A stretch of 7,489 nucleotides of DNA from contig JAJTIF010000177.1 in the NCBI GenBank assembly GCA_021299675.1, positions 1-7,489 of the forward strand. The letters are read 5' to 3'. The stretch is from Pseudomonadota bacterium. Lineage in GTDB: Bacteria; Bdellovibrionota; Bacteriovoracia; Bacteriovoracales; Bacteriovoracaceae. The notes beneath the pieces are model-generated. The model was given only the letters and a program-made list of their open reading frames with translations. It did not search any database and was not told the DNA's origin. A program made the translations under genes and the position numbers. Shown one piece after another: positions 1 through 6,548 of this stretch. The stretch's first letter is position 1, and each line of letters opens with the position of its first letter.

Positions 1-598
1 CGCCCACGTCTATCAGGCTATGGCTGATGCCTCTTTTTTCTAGAAGACTTGTCAGTAGATCCGCCACATGCCCGGGAGCGACAGCATTGAAGTCGAGCTG
101 TAGTGAGGGGATTTTCTTCTTCCAGGTTTTATTTTGGGTATCAATCTCCAGCAGATTAAACCCCACGCTCCTGAGAGCCTTTGAGATTTCATCGTCAGTG
201 GGTGACTGAGGAGATTTATCTTTGCCGAAGCCCCAAAGATTCACCAGCGTCTTGATACTGGGATCAAAAGCCCCCAGTGTCCCTTCAAAAAGCTTGTGCG
301 ACTCAACCGTGAGTTCAATCGCCCAATCGGACATCTTCACAGGTTCCAGGCTCTCTGACTTGTTAAATTCTGTGAGCTGAGAGTTCTCTTTCCAGAGTGA
401 GAATTCTTGATCATAGCGTTTGATCAGGTCTTCGACTTCTGCTTTTAAAGCAGCAGGACCGGGTGTGGTAGGACCTGAGAGATACTTTACTTTGTAATAC
501 GCCCCAAAAGCCTGCCCCTCAAACTCTAAGGGAGCTTCAACTTTGGGCTCAGAAAAAAAACACCCTGCCAGAAGCAGGGTGCATAGGATGAGTTTCAA
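1..598 (-). CDS. apbE: FAD:protein FMN transferase ApbE, lipoprotein (5' part; runs off left edge)
   Basis: ApbE enzymes move FMN from FAD onto a threonine of NqrB and NqrC, outside the cytoplasmic membrane. The first 199 codons are visible without a stop; the family is usually about 320-350 residues. Seen: a short lipoprotein signal with lipobox LLAGC (Cys13), an N-terminal FEGQAFGAYYKVKY segment (27-39), a YDQEFSLWKENSQLTEFN block (62-79), GAFDPSIKTLVNLWGFG (109-125) and DFNAVAPGHVAD (169-180), all in family order. The usual AKG of the last motif reads APG here. The start is TTG at 598-596, directly after the in-frame nqrF stop, so no earlier start is possible; GGAGG lies 4 bases upstream, inside the nqrF tail. 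No ATG fits before the conserved domain. A strong terminator-like hairpin lies inside codons 6-16. Context after nqrF and motif order make the identity secure; the start is likely but not proven. Confidence 0.92.
   Translation of the reverse strand, partial: MKLILCTLLLAGCFFSEPKVEAPLEFEGQAFGAYYKVKYLSGPTTPGPAALKAEVEDLIKRYDQEFSLWKENSQLTEFNKSESLEPVKMSDWAIELTVESHKLFEGTLGAFDPSIKTLVNLWGFGKDKSPQSPTDDEISKALRSVGFNLLEIDTQNKTWKKKIPSLQLDFNAVAPGHVADLLTSLLEKRGISHSLIDVG
553..581 (-). terminator. Intrinsic terminator-like hairpin inside the apbE signal-peptide codons
   Basis: On the minus strand CACCCTGC pairs perfectly with GCAGGGTG across the five-base loop TTCTG, and eight T follow at once (560-553). A G-T wobble can extend the stem by one pair. 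This is the classical Rho-independent form: short GC-rich stem, tight loop, long U tract. It starts 17 bases after the nqrF stop codon, where an operon terminator would be expected, yet it lies inside the apbE reading frame and encodes residues about 6-16. The structure is seen directly; termination efficiency is inferred. A ribosome translating the apbE leader would be expected to melt it. Confidence 0.8.
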
Positions 599-1822
599 TC
601 AGCCTCCGAAATCGTCCAGCATGATGTCTTCACGCTCAACCCCTAATGAGAGGAGCATGTTGATCACCGATTGGTTCATGATCGGTGGACCACACAGGTA
701 GTACTCGCAGTCTTCTGGAGCCGGGTGGTTTTTCAGGTACTGTTCAAAGAGAACATTATGGATAAAGCCCGTGTATCCTTTCCAGTTATCACCGGGCTGC
801 GGCTCAGAGAGAGCCACGTGCCACTTGAAGTTCGGGTTTTCTCTTTGGATCATGTCAAAATCTTCGACGTAGAACATCTCACGCACGGAACGAGCTCCGT
901 ACCAGAATGTCACTTTTCGATCTGTCTTCACGCGACGGAATTGATCAAAGATGTGTGAGCGCATCGGCGCCATACCAGCACCACCACCCACAAAGATCAT
1001 CTCTTTCTTCGTCTCGCGAGCAAAGAACTCACCGAAAGGTCCAGAGATCACACACTCATCTCCTGGCTTAAGATCGAAGATATACGACGACATTTTACCG
1101 GGAGGCGTACCTGCAGGGGCTTTAGGATGAGGAGTGGCGATACGTACATTCAGCATCACCATCCCCTCTTCAAGAGGATAGTTCGCCATAGAGTAAGCAC
1201 GCACGGTTTCCTCAGCTACGTTGGACTTGTACTGCCAGAGATTAAACTTATCCCAGTCCTCACGGTACTCGGGCTGGATCACGAAATTTTTAAAATCAAT
1301 GTTGAGTCCAGCTGGGCGCTCGATCTGAATGAACCCGCCAGCACGGAATGGTACCGACTCACCTTTGGGAAGCTCGAGCACGAGCTCTTTAATAAAGGTC
1401 GCGACGTTTTCGTTCGAGCGAACTTTACACTTCCACTTTTTGATCCCGAACACTTCTTCGTGAACGTGAATCTTCATGTCTTGCTTACACGTTACCTGAC
1501 AGGCAAGACGCATGCCTTCTTTGGCCTGACGTTTAGTGATGTGCGAGAGCTCTGTGGGGAGAATGTCTCCGCCGCCGGAATGGATCACGACCTTACACTG
1601 GCCACAGGTTCCGCCGCCGCCACAGGCAGAAGAGAGGAACATCTTCTCCGCCGCAAGTGCCGTGAGAAGCTTCGAGCCACCTTCGATCTGAATGTCTTTT
1701 TCGTCGTTGATATTGACTGTGAGTTTTCCCGTCGACACGAGTGAGCGACGAGCCACCAGGATCACTGCTACGAGGAGCAGGATGATGCCGGTAAACATAC
1801 TAACGGAAAGAATAATTTCCAT
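599..1822 (-). CDS. nqrF: Na+-translocating NADH:quinone reductase subunit F (NADH dehydrogenase, FAD and 2Fe-2S)
   Basis: NqrF is the electron entry subunit: it oxidises NADH at the cytoplasmic face and passes electrons through FAD and a 2Fe-2S cluster. The 407 residues match the usual length. Seen in order: one N-terminal membrane helix (about 5-25); a plant-type ferredoxin domain with Cys67, Cys73, Cys76 (CGGGGTCGQC) and Cys108; a flavin domain with RAYSMANYP (208-216); the NAD-binding stretch GGGAGMAPMRSH (279-290); and YYLCGPPIMN with Cys377 near the C-terminus, ending LDDFGG. The start ATG is preceded by AAGGGG with an 8-base spacer; this AAGGGG overlaps the nqrE stop codon (TAAGGGG). 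The gap to nqrE is 12 bases. The stop TGA touches the TTG start of apbE in the same frame. All cluster and flavin ligands are present. Confidence 0.99.
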   Translation of the reverse strand: MEIILSVSMFTGIILLLVAVILVARRSLVSTGKLTVNINDEKDIQIEGGSKLLTALAAEKMFLSSACGGGGTCGQCKVVIHSGGGDILPTELSHITKRQAKEGMRLACQVTCKQDMKIHVHEEVFGIKKWKCKVRSNENVATFIKELVLELPKGESVPFRAGGFIQIERPAGLNIDFKNFVIQPEYREDWDKFNLWQYKSNVAEETVRAYSMANYPLEEGMVMLNVRIATPHPKAPAGTPPGKMSSYIFDLKPGDECVISGPFGEFFARETKKEMIFVGGGAGMAPMRSHIFDQFRRVKTDRKVTFWYGARSVREMFYVEDFDMIQRENPNFKWHVALSEPQPGDNWKGYTGFIHNVLFEQYLKNHPAPEDCEYYLCGPPIMNQSVINMLLSLGVEREDIMLDDFGG

Positions 1823-1834
1823 GATGGCGTCCCC

Positions 1835-2446
1835 TTAGAGCTGAATGCCAGCGAAAGCCATAAACACAATGGCCATCAAACCAGCAGTAATAAATGTAAT
1901 CCCCAGGCCTTTAAGTCCTGCGGGAACGTCCGAGTAATTCATCTTCTCTCTGATCCCGGCCAGCGATACAATCGCCAGTGCCCAACCAGCACCAGAGCCG
2001 ATGCCGTAGACAACAGACTGGCTGAAGTTATATCCACGCTCAACCATGAATAGAGACCCGCCCATGATGGCGCAGTTCACGGTGATGAGCGGAAGGAAGA
2101 TCCCCAGAGCGTTATAGAGAGCTGGTACAAACTTATCGAGCACCATCTCAAGGATTTGAACGATAGCCGCTACGACACCGATGTAGCTGATCAAACCCAA
2201 GAAGGAGAGATCCACATCCGGAAGTCCTGCCCACGCGAGAGCGCCGTCTGCCAGGAGATAGGTGTACACAAGGTTATTGGCCGGCACTGTAATGGTTTGA
2301 ACCACAACCACCGCGATTCCCAATCCCATCGCGGTATCAACTTTCTTTGATACGGCGAGGAAGGTACACATCCCTAAGAGGAACGAGAGGGCCATGTTCT
2401 CAACGAACACAGCTTTAACAAAAAGACTTAAGAGTTCTTCAAACAT
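1835..2446 (-). CDS. nqrE: Na+-translocating NADH:quinone reductase subunit E
   Basis: NqrE is an integral membrane subunit with about six helices that pairs with NqrD in inverted topology; together they hold an iron-sulfur centre in the middle of the membrane. Of 203 residues, the diagnostic parts are ENMALSFLLGMCTFLAVSKK (16-35, Cys27), LVYTYLLADGALAW (59-72), QILEMVLDKF (97-106, with Glu100 at the place of the Vibrio acidic residue tied to Na+ transport) and LPLITVNCAIMGG (118-130, Cys125). It ends GLMAIVFMAFAGIQL. The two cysteines are the expected cluster ligands. The segment near 66-80 (ADGALAWAGLPDVDL) is about four residues longer than I recall for Vibrio, a variation known in other lineages. 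ATG is preceded by AAGGGG, which overlaps the nqrD stop; the gap to nqrD is 9 bases. It differs from RnfA by its company of nqrA, nqrB and nqrF. Confidence 0.98.
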   Translation of the reverse strand: MFEELLSLFVKAVFVENMALSFLLGMCTFLAVSKKVDTAMGLGIAVVVVQTITVPANNLVYTYLLADGALAWAGLPDVDLSFLGLISYIGVVAAIVQILEMVLDKFVPALYNALGIFLPLITVNCAIMGGSLFMVERGYNFSQSVVYGIGSGAGWALAIVSLAGIREKMNYSDVPAGLKGLGITFITAGLMAIVFMAFAGIQL

Positions 2447-2455
2447 ACCTACCCC

Positions 2456-3073
2456 TTATTCCTTTTCCTGTTGCTCAGGCTTAAGAGTCCTGATCAACCA
2501 GATAAAGCTACCGATGATAAAAAATGAAACAGCTGGCAGGAGCATCAAACCGTTTGACTGATACCAGCCGCCCTCAGTGGTAAGAGGCAGGATGGAGATG
2601 CCAAAGAGTTTTCCCGAGCCCAAGAGTTCGCGGATCACAGAGACGCTCATGAGAATCGCCCCGTAGCCAAGACCGTTACCGATGCCATCGATGAAAGAGG
2701 CGATCGGGCCATTTTTCATCGCGAAGCCTTCTGTGCGTCCCATGACGATACAGTTGGTGATGATGAGACCGACGAAGACCGACATTTGCTTAGCGACGTC
2801 ATAGACGTAAGCCTTGAGGATCTGATCCACCACGATCACCAATGAGGCGATGACCGTCATTTGAACGATGATTCGGATGCTATTAGGGATGAAGTTTCTG
2901 ATGATTGAAACAGCCATCGAGGAGAACGCTGTCACAAGCATCACAGCGACACTCATAATCAGGGCTTGCTTCATCTGGCTTGTCACGGCTAGTGCCGAAC
3001 AGATCCCAAGAACCTGAAGCGTGATAGGGTTATTCTTAAAGATAGGACCGACGAGTAGTTCGCTAGTTTTCAT
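2456..3073 (-). CDS. nqrD: Na+-translocating NADH:quinone reductase subunit D
   Basis: NqrD is the membrane partner of NqrE and is homologous to it. It carries two conserved cysteines that share the intramembrane iron-sulfur centre used to relay electrons from NqrF to NqrC. The 205 residues are mostly hydrophobic (about six helices). Seen: NPITLQVLGICSALAVT (15-31, Cys25), SIRIIVQMTVIASLVIVVDQ (65-84), VGLIITNCIVMGR (101-113, Cys108), SFIDGIGNGLGYG (126-138, Asp129), RELLGSGKLFG (148-158) and GGWYQSNGLMLLP (168-180). The cysteine spacing of 83 residues equals that of the Vibrio protein as I recall it. The ATG overlaps the nqrC stop in an ATGA arrangement (4 bases), with AAGGGG seven bases upstream, which points to translational coupling. 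The C-terminal tail (TLKPEQQEKE) is charged and cytoplasmic in related proteins. Confidence 0.98.
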   Translation of the reverse strand: MKTSELLVGPIFKNNPITLQVLGICSALAVTSQMKQALIMSVAVMLVTAFSSMAVSIIRNFIPNSIRIIVQMTVIASLVIVVDQILKAYVYDVAKQMSVFVGLIITNCIVMGRTEGFAMKNGPIASFIDGIGNGLGYGAILMSVSVIRELLGSGKLFGISILPLTTEGGWYQSNGLMLLPAVSFFIIGSFIWLIRTLKPEQQEKE

Positions 3074-3849
3074 TGAATCACCCCTTCACGGACTTTTCCG
3101 AGGAAAGATTTGTAGCCGCTGTCTGAAAGCCAGTAGCGGAAGGTGCCTTCGACCCCATTCGAAGTCAAAGTGGCGCCCGAAAGACCATCAACAGAATAGG
3201 CAGCGTTCGGGTCTTGTGGGTTCACTTGCCCCTTGACCACTTTTGTCTTCGGACGGTAATCGCCCGAGTCGTCGTAGATCTTCTTGCCTTTCCACTGGGC
3301 GAGCCAGCGAGGATTTTCGATCTCACCACCAAGGCCCGGGGTTTCTCCGTGAGCATAGTAGTTGAAGCCGCGGATGGTGATACCATCACGGTCAACAGCG
3401 AGGAAGCCCTTCATGGTGGACCAGAGGCCTTTGCCGTAGACGTGGAAGATGAGCTGATCGATGGCTCCATCTTTTTTAACGATATAGACTTTCTGGAGGC
3501 GTGAGCGGCGCTTGATCGCTCCGTAATCTTCTTTCTGTGGGATCTCTTCAACATACTGAGGATCCCTGTCCGCCTTATCTTGGCTGAATTTAGCAGGATC
3601 AATATCGGTTTGGATCTCGCCCGTTTTCACGTCGATCACCACCGGCTGCACAGATTTTGAGTAAATCTCTTCGATAGTCTCTTTGGATTCAAAGAGGCCC
3701 GCGGCTTGAAGGATGTTCTTCTTCAAGTCGAGTTGTTGGTTAATAACTTGCTGCGGTCTTAGCACGACGACTGCACCGGCGACGAGCACCGAGCAGATCC
3801 CACACAGAACCCCAGCGACGGTAAGGGTTTTACCAGCTGTTTCAGACAT
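3070..3849 (-). CDS. nqrC: Na+-translocating NADH:quinone reductase subunit C (covalent FMN carrier)
   Basis: NqrC is a periplasmic flavoprotein held by one N-terminal membrane helix; it takes electrons from the NqrD/E centre and passes them to NqrB. From ATG at 3849 it has 259 residues, the usual size. Seen: a helix at about 8-29, HGETPGLGGEIENPRW (167-182), and the flavinylation motif DGLSGATLTSNG (221-232); FMN should be ester-linked to Thr227 by ApbE. The open frame extends upstream to an ATG at 3888, but the start at 3849 is preferred: it has AAGGAAGG six bases upstream and gives the family's usual N-terminus (SETAGKTLTVAGVLC), whereas the longer form would add 13 residues and overlap nqrB by 47 bases. 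With the chosen start the overlap with nqrB is 8 bases. Confidence 0.98.
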   Translation of the reverse strand: MSETAGKTLTVAGVLCGICSVLVAGAVVVLRPQQVINQQLDLKKNILQAAGLFESKETIEEIYSKSVQPVVIDVKTGEIQTDIDPAKFSQDKADRDPQYVEEIPQKEDYGAIKRRSRLQKVYIVKKDGAIDQLIFHVYGKGLWSTMKGFLAVDRDGITIRGFNYYAHGETPGLGGEIENPRWLAQWKGKKIYDDSGDYRPKTKVVKGQVNPQDPNAAYSVDGLSGATLTSNGVEGTFRYWLSDSGYKSFLGKVREGVIQ

Positions 3850-5041
3850 GGCGGGCCTTCCTTCTTTGGATGTTTGACTTGATAACAAAGTAATCGATGG
3901 TCGGAGCGAAAGCGTTCATAAACAGAATCGCAAGCATCCAACCCTCAGGGTAGGCGGGGTTCACCACACGGACGAGCACGCCAATGATTCCAATCAGAAT
4001 TCCGTAGATCCAGCGGCCAGTGTCAGTCATGGCAGCCGAAACTGGATCTGTAGCCATGAAGACGGCGGCGAAAGCAAAAGAGCCCATCACAAGATGGTAG
4101 TGCGGAGGAAGTGCAAACATTGGGTTGGTTTCTGAACCGATCATATTAAAGATGGCACTCATTCCAACCAGACCGATCACACAACCCAGCATAATTCTCC
4201 ACGAACCAATGCCGGACATAATAAGAAAGACCGCACCGATCAAACAGAAGAGAGCTGAGGTCTCACCCATTGAACCTGGTACCGTTCCAAGGAAGAGTTG
4301 GTTCCAAGTGAAGGTCACCGCTTCAAGACCGCCAGCCGCGGCCTGAGAAAGTGCTGTCGCGCCGGTGTAGCCATCGACCGCAGTCCACACTAAATCACCA
4401 GAGATTTGCGCCGGGTAAGCGAAGAACAAGAATGCGCGGCTCATGAGAGCTGGGTTAAAAATATTTTTCCCAGTACCGCCGAAGACTTCTTTCGCGAAGA
4501 CCACACCAAAGCTTGTTCCGATGGCAACCTGCCAGAGAGGGATGGTAGGAGAAAGAGTCAAAGGCAAGAGCCAACCCGTGACAAGAAAGCCTTCGTTCAC
4601 TTCGTGCTTTCTAACGGTAGCAAAGAGGACCTCCCAAAAACCGCCGGCGATGTTACACACCAACCAAACAGGAACAAAGAAGAGGGCGCCGTAGGCGAAG
4701 TTGGCGATCAAGCTATTCGGGTCATGCGCGAGACCAAGAGAGGCAAAAATATCAGCCCTCCAGCCCGTGGCAGCGAATTGGCCTTTCGAAAGAACAAGAT
4801 TTGCTTGGTAGCCCGTGTTCCACATCGCCATCATGATACATGGCAAGAGTGCAACAACGACTGTAATCATGGTGCGCTTGAGGTCAATCCCATCACGCAC
4901 ATGCGCGTCGGACTTGGTCACGTCGGCGGGAGAAAAAGCGAAAGTATCAATCGCCTCGTAGAGGGGATAAAACTTTTCGAGCTTACCACCCTTGGTGAAA
5001 AGAGGTTTTTGCTTATCAAAGAAATGTTCTAGAAATTTCAT
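3842..5041 (-). CDS. nqrB: Na+-translocating NADH:quinone reductase subunit B (membrane core, covalent FMN, riboflavin, quinone site)
   Basis: NqrB is the large membrane core through which Na+ is thought to pass; it carries a covalent FMN and, with NqrA, the ubiquinone site. The 399 residues contain about ten hydrophobic helices. Seen: GGFWEVLFATVRKHEVNEG (133-151; Gly133-Gly134 and Glu137 align by context with the Vibrio Gly140-Gly141 inhibitor site and Glu144), FGGTGKNIFNPALMSRAF (187-204), the flavinylation motif DGYTGATALS (223-232, FMN expected on Thr229), PPHYHLVMGSFAF (312-324), MATDPVSAAMTDTGRW (329-344), and NPAYPEGWMLAILFMNAFAP (361-380) followed by Asp383. The flavin motif starts with Thr where many NqrB have Ser, which the family tolerates. 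ATG has AAGGAAGGG five bases upstream, inside the nqrA tail; only 2 bases separate the genes. Confidence 0.99.
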   Translation of the reverse strand: MKFLEHFFDKQKPLFTKGGKLEKFYPLYEAIDTFAFSPADVTKSDAHVRDGIDLKRTMITVVVALLPCIMMAMWNTGYQANLVLSKGQFAATGWRADIFASLGLAHDPNSLIANFAYGALFFVPVWLVCNIAGGFWEVLFATVRKHEVNEGFLVTGWLLPLTLSPTIPLWQVAIGTSFGVVFAKEVFGGTGKNIFNPALMSRAFLFFAYPAQISGDLVWTAVDGYTGATALSQAAAGGLEAVTFTWNQLFLGTVPGSMGETSALFCLIGAVFLIMSGIGSWRIMLGCVIGLVGMSAIFNMIGSETNPMFALPPHYHLVMGSFAFAAVFMATDPVSAAMTDTGRWIYGILIGIIGVLVRVVNPAYPEGWMLAILFMNAFAPTIDYFVIKSNIQRRKARHV

Positions 5042-5043
5042 GA

Positions 5044-6384
5044 CTACCCTTCCTTCTCAATCATGTTGAGATTGGTTCTGAGTGCTGGGCCAAATTCATT
5101 TTTACAAGGATCAACGAAGGTACACAGTGCGAGATCTTCCTCGTCGAGCTCCAGTGCACCAAGCTCGATAGCGCGGTCTGTGTTTTTTGCCATCAAGTAG
5201 CGCAGCAGTTGTGTCGGAAGAAAATCTCCGGGCATGACCGCTTCGTAGGAGCCGATCGGCACGATAGAGCGGTGAGAGCCGTTCATGGTGGTGGTGAAAC
5301 CAAAAACTTTGTTTGGCATAAGTTTTGAGACGAAGATATTCTTGATAGAAAACTTATTGAGGCCCGGACGATGCCAGCCCAAGAACTCTCTCTCACGCCC
5401 TTCCTTCAGAAGAGTCACTTGGAGGTGAAAGCGACCAAGATATGAGCCTGTGCCGCCTGCTGTTCTTCCACCGAAAACAGATCCTGAGACGATGCGGTGT
5501 TCAGCCCCATCATATGTCTCCCCGGCGGTGAGGTCTGCGAGTGAAGCACCAACAATGGTTTTCACATAGCGTGGGTGACGAGCCGCAGGTCCAGCCAAAG
5601 AAATGACCCGTGTCGAGTCGAGCTCGCCGGTTTGGAAGAGTTTTCCAATCGCGATTGTATCTTGATAATTCACGTACCATGAAGCGGCTGTTGCACTCAC
5701 GGGAGCGAGGTAGTGGATATGAGTGCCGGGGTTCCCTGCTGGGTGTGGACCTTGGAACACTTCATGCTTAAGGTTTGGCAGAGACACATCAATTTTTGTG
5801 TCCGAGCCAGTTGTCACAAAAGCTTTCGGTGCTAGCTTGGCGAGAACTTCTACGCCAGCTTTGAAGGCATCCATATTGGCGCTCAAGACTGAATTGACAT
5901 CTACAGCAAGGGGCTGAGTATCCATGGCTGTGATAAAGATAGCCTGAGGCATTTCTGTCAGCGATGGAGTGCGTGAAAATGGACGACGACGGATGGCTGT
6001 CCATAGACCAGATTCCACCAAGAGTGCCTTGACGGCATCAGCACTTAGAGATGCAGGAGCAGTGCCTTTGAAGTTTTCAAACTTCACCTGCTCTTGGCCT
6101 TCGTTTGAGATCACAAGCGATTGAAAGACCCGCTTGTCACCGCGGTTGATGGCTTTTATTGTGCCAGCAACAGGAGCAGTGAAAAAGACTCCCGGGCATT
6201 TTTTGTCTTCAAAAAGTTTTTGACCTTTTTTGACTTTATCGCCTTCCTGCACGAGCAGCGTTGGTTTCATTCCATTGTAGTCATTACCTACAAGCGCCAC
6301 GGTTTTCGCGTGGATGGCTTCATCAATCTTTTTATCAGGGTTGCCCGTGATAGGAAGAGTGAGCCCTTTGTTGATTTTAATCAT
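5044..6384 (-). CDS. nqrA: Na+-translocating NADH:quinone reductase subunit A
   Basis: NqrA is the soluble cytoplasmic subunit that sits on NqrB and helps form the ubiquinone site; it has no redox cofactor of its own. It is the first gene of the operon. The 446 residues match the family length. Seen: KGLTLPITGNP near the N-terminus (6-16), a biotinyl/lipoyl-like hairpin EGDKVKKGQKLFEDKKCPGV (47-66) ending in TAPVAG, GLWTAIRRRPFSR (126-138), IFITAMDTQPLA (149-160), HPAGNPGTHIHYL (214-226), a VISLAGPAARHPRYVKT stretch, and a C-terminal DLALCTFVDPCKNEFGPALR block. These are as in Vibrio NqrA. The start ATG follows AGAGGG with a 6-base spacer and a promoter candidate further up. No frame break is seen. 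It differs from RnfC in lacking the ferredoxin-type cysteine clusters. Confidence 0.98.
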   Translation of the reverse strand: MIKINKGLTLPITGNPDKKIDEAIHAKTVALVGNDYNGMKPTLLVQEGDKVKKGQKLFEDKKCPGVFFTAPVAGTIKAINRGDKRVFQSLVISNEGQEQVKFENFKGTAPASLSADAVKALLVESGLWTAIRRRPFSRTPSLTEMPQAIFITAMDTQPLAVDVNSVLSANMDAFKAGVEVLAKLAPKAFVTTGSDTKIDVSLPNLKHEVFQGPHPAGNPGTHIHYLAPVSATAASWYVNYQDTIAIGKLFQTGELDSTRVISLAGPAARHPRYVKTIVGASLADLTAGETYDGAEHRIVSGSVFGGRTAGGTGSYLGRFHLQVTLLKEGREREFLGWHRPGLNKFSIKNIFVSKLMPNKVFGFTTTMNGSHRSIVPIGSYEAVMPGDFLPTQLLRYLMAKNTDRAIELGALELDEEDLALCTFVDPCKNEFGPALRTNLNMIEKEG

Positions 6385-6439
6385 GCAAAGCCCTCTGAGT
6401 TTAGTAATTATAAATACTTAGAAAATTTTAATTCATGAC

Positions 6440-6469
6440 ATATTAGCATTTGCCCCTTTAAAATGACAA
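6440..6469 (-). promoter_or_regulatory. Candidate sigma-70 promoter for the nqr operon
   Basis: Reading the minus strand upstream of nqrA, TTGTCA (6469-6464, five of six matches to TTGACA) is separated by 18 bases from TAATAT (6445-6440, four of six), which is preceded by the extended -10 bases TGC. This would start transcription near 6433 and leave an untranslated leader of about 49 bases. A perfect TATAAT lies closer to the gene (6412-6407) but lacks a good -35 box, so it may be a second start or chance in AT-rich sequence. The call is by pattern only. Confidence 0.5.
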
Positions 6470-6483
6470 TTAACTTTCATTGT
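6466..6483. promoter_or_regulatory. Small inverted repeat in the divergent region (possible operator)
   Basis: ACAAT (6466-6470) and ATTGT (6479-6483) form a perfect 5-base inverted repeat with an 8-base spacer. Its left arm overlaps the -35 box proposed for nqrA, and it lies between the two divergent genes, where a repressor or activator could act on both. The arms are short and the region AT-rich, so a chance match is quite possible. I do not recognise the site as that of a known regulator. Confidence 0.2.
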
Positions 6484-6548
6484 TTTAGCGAGCCTGTCTG
6501 AAGCTAAACTTTTGTCAAAGATAGCGATTAAATTGTTTGAGGATTGAG

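Noticed and set aside
27..209. Short plus-strand open frame at the left end
   Set aside because: It is antisense to apbE, whose motifs are clear on the minus strand.
1127..1744. 205-codon plus-strand open frame opposite nqrF
   Set aside because: It lies wholly antisense to the well conserved nqrF and has no family features; it is a shadow of nqrF codon use.
3850..3888. Upstream ATG giving nqrC 13 extra residues
   Set aside because: It would overlap nqrB by 47 bases and add residues absent from the family; the ATG at 3849 has a better ribosome site.
4406..5032. 208-codon plus-strand open frame opposite nqrB
   Set aside because: It is antisense to nqrB, very rich in charged residues, and resembles no protein family.
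599..6384. Rnf complex rather than Na+-NQR
   Set aside because: The gene order nqrABCDEF, a NqrA without ferredoxin-type cysteines, and NqrF with ferredoxin plus NADH/FAD domains define NQR; RnfB and RnfC are absent.
6537..6548. TTG start four codons upstream for the unknown plus-strand gene
   Set aside because: GAGG is well placed for the ATG at 6549 and would lie inside the coding region if TTG were used.
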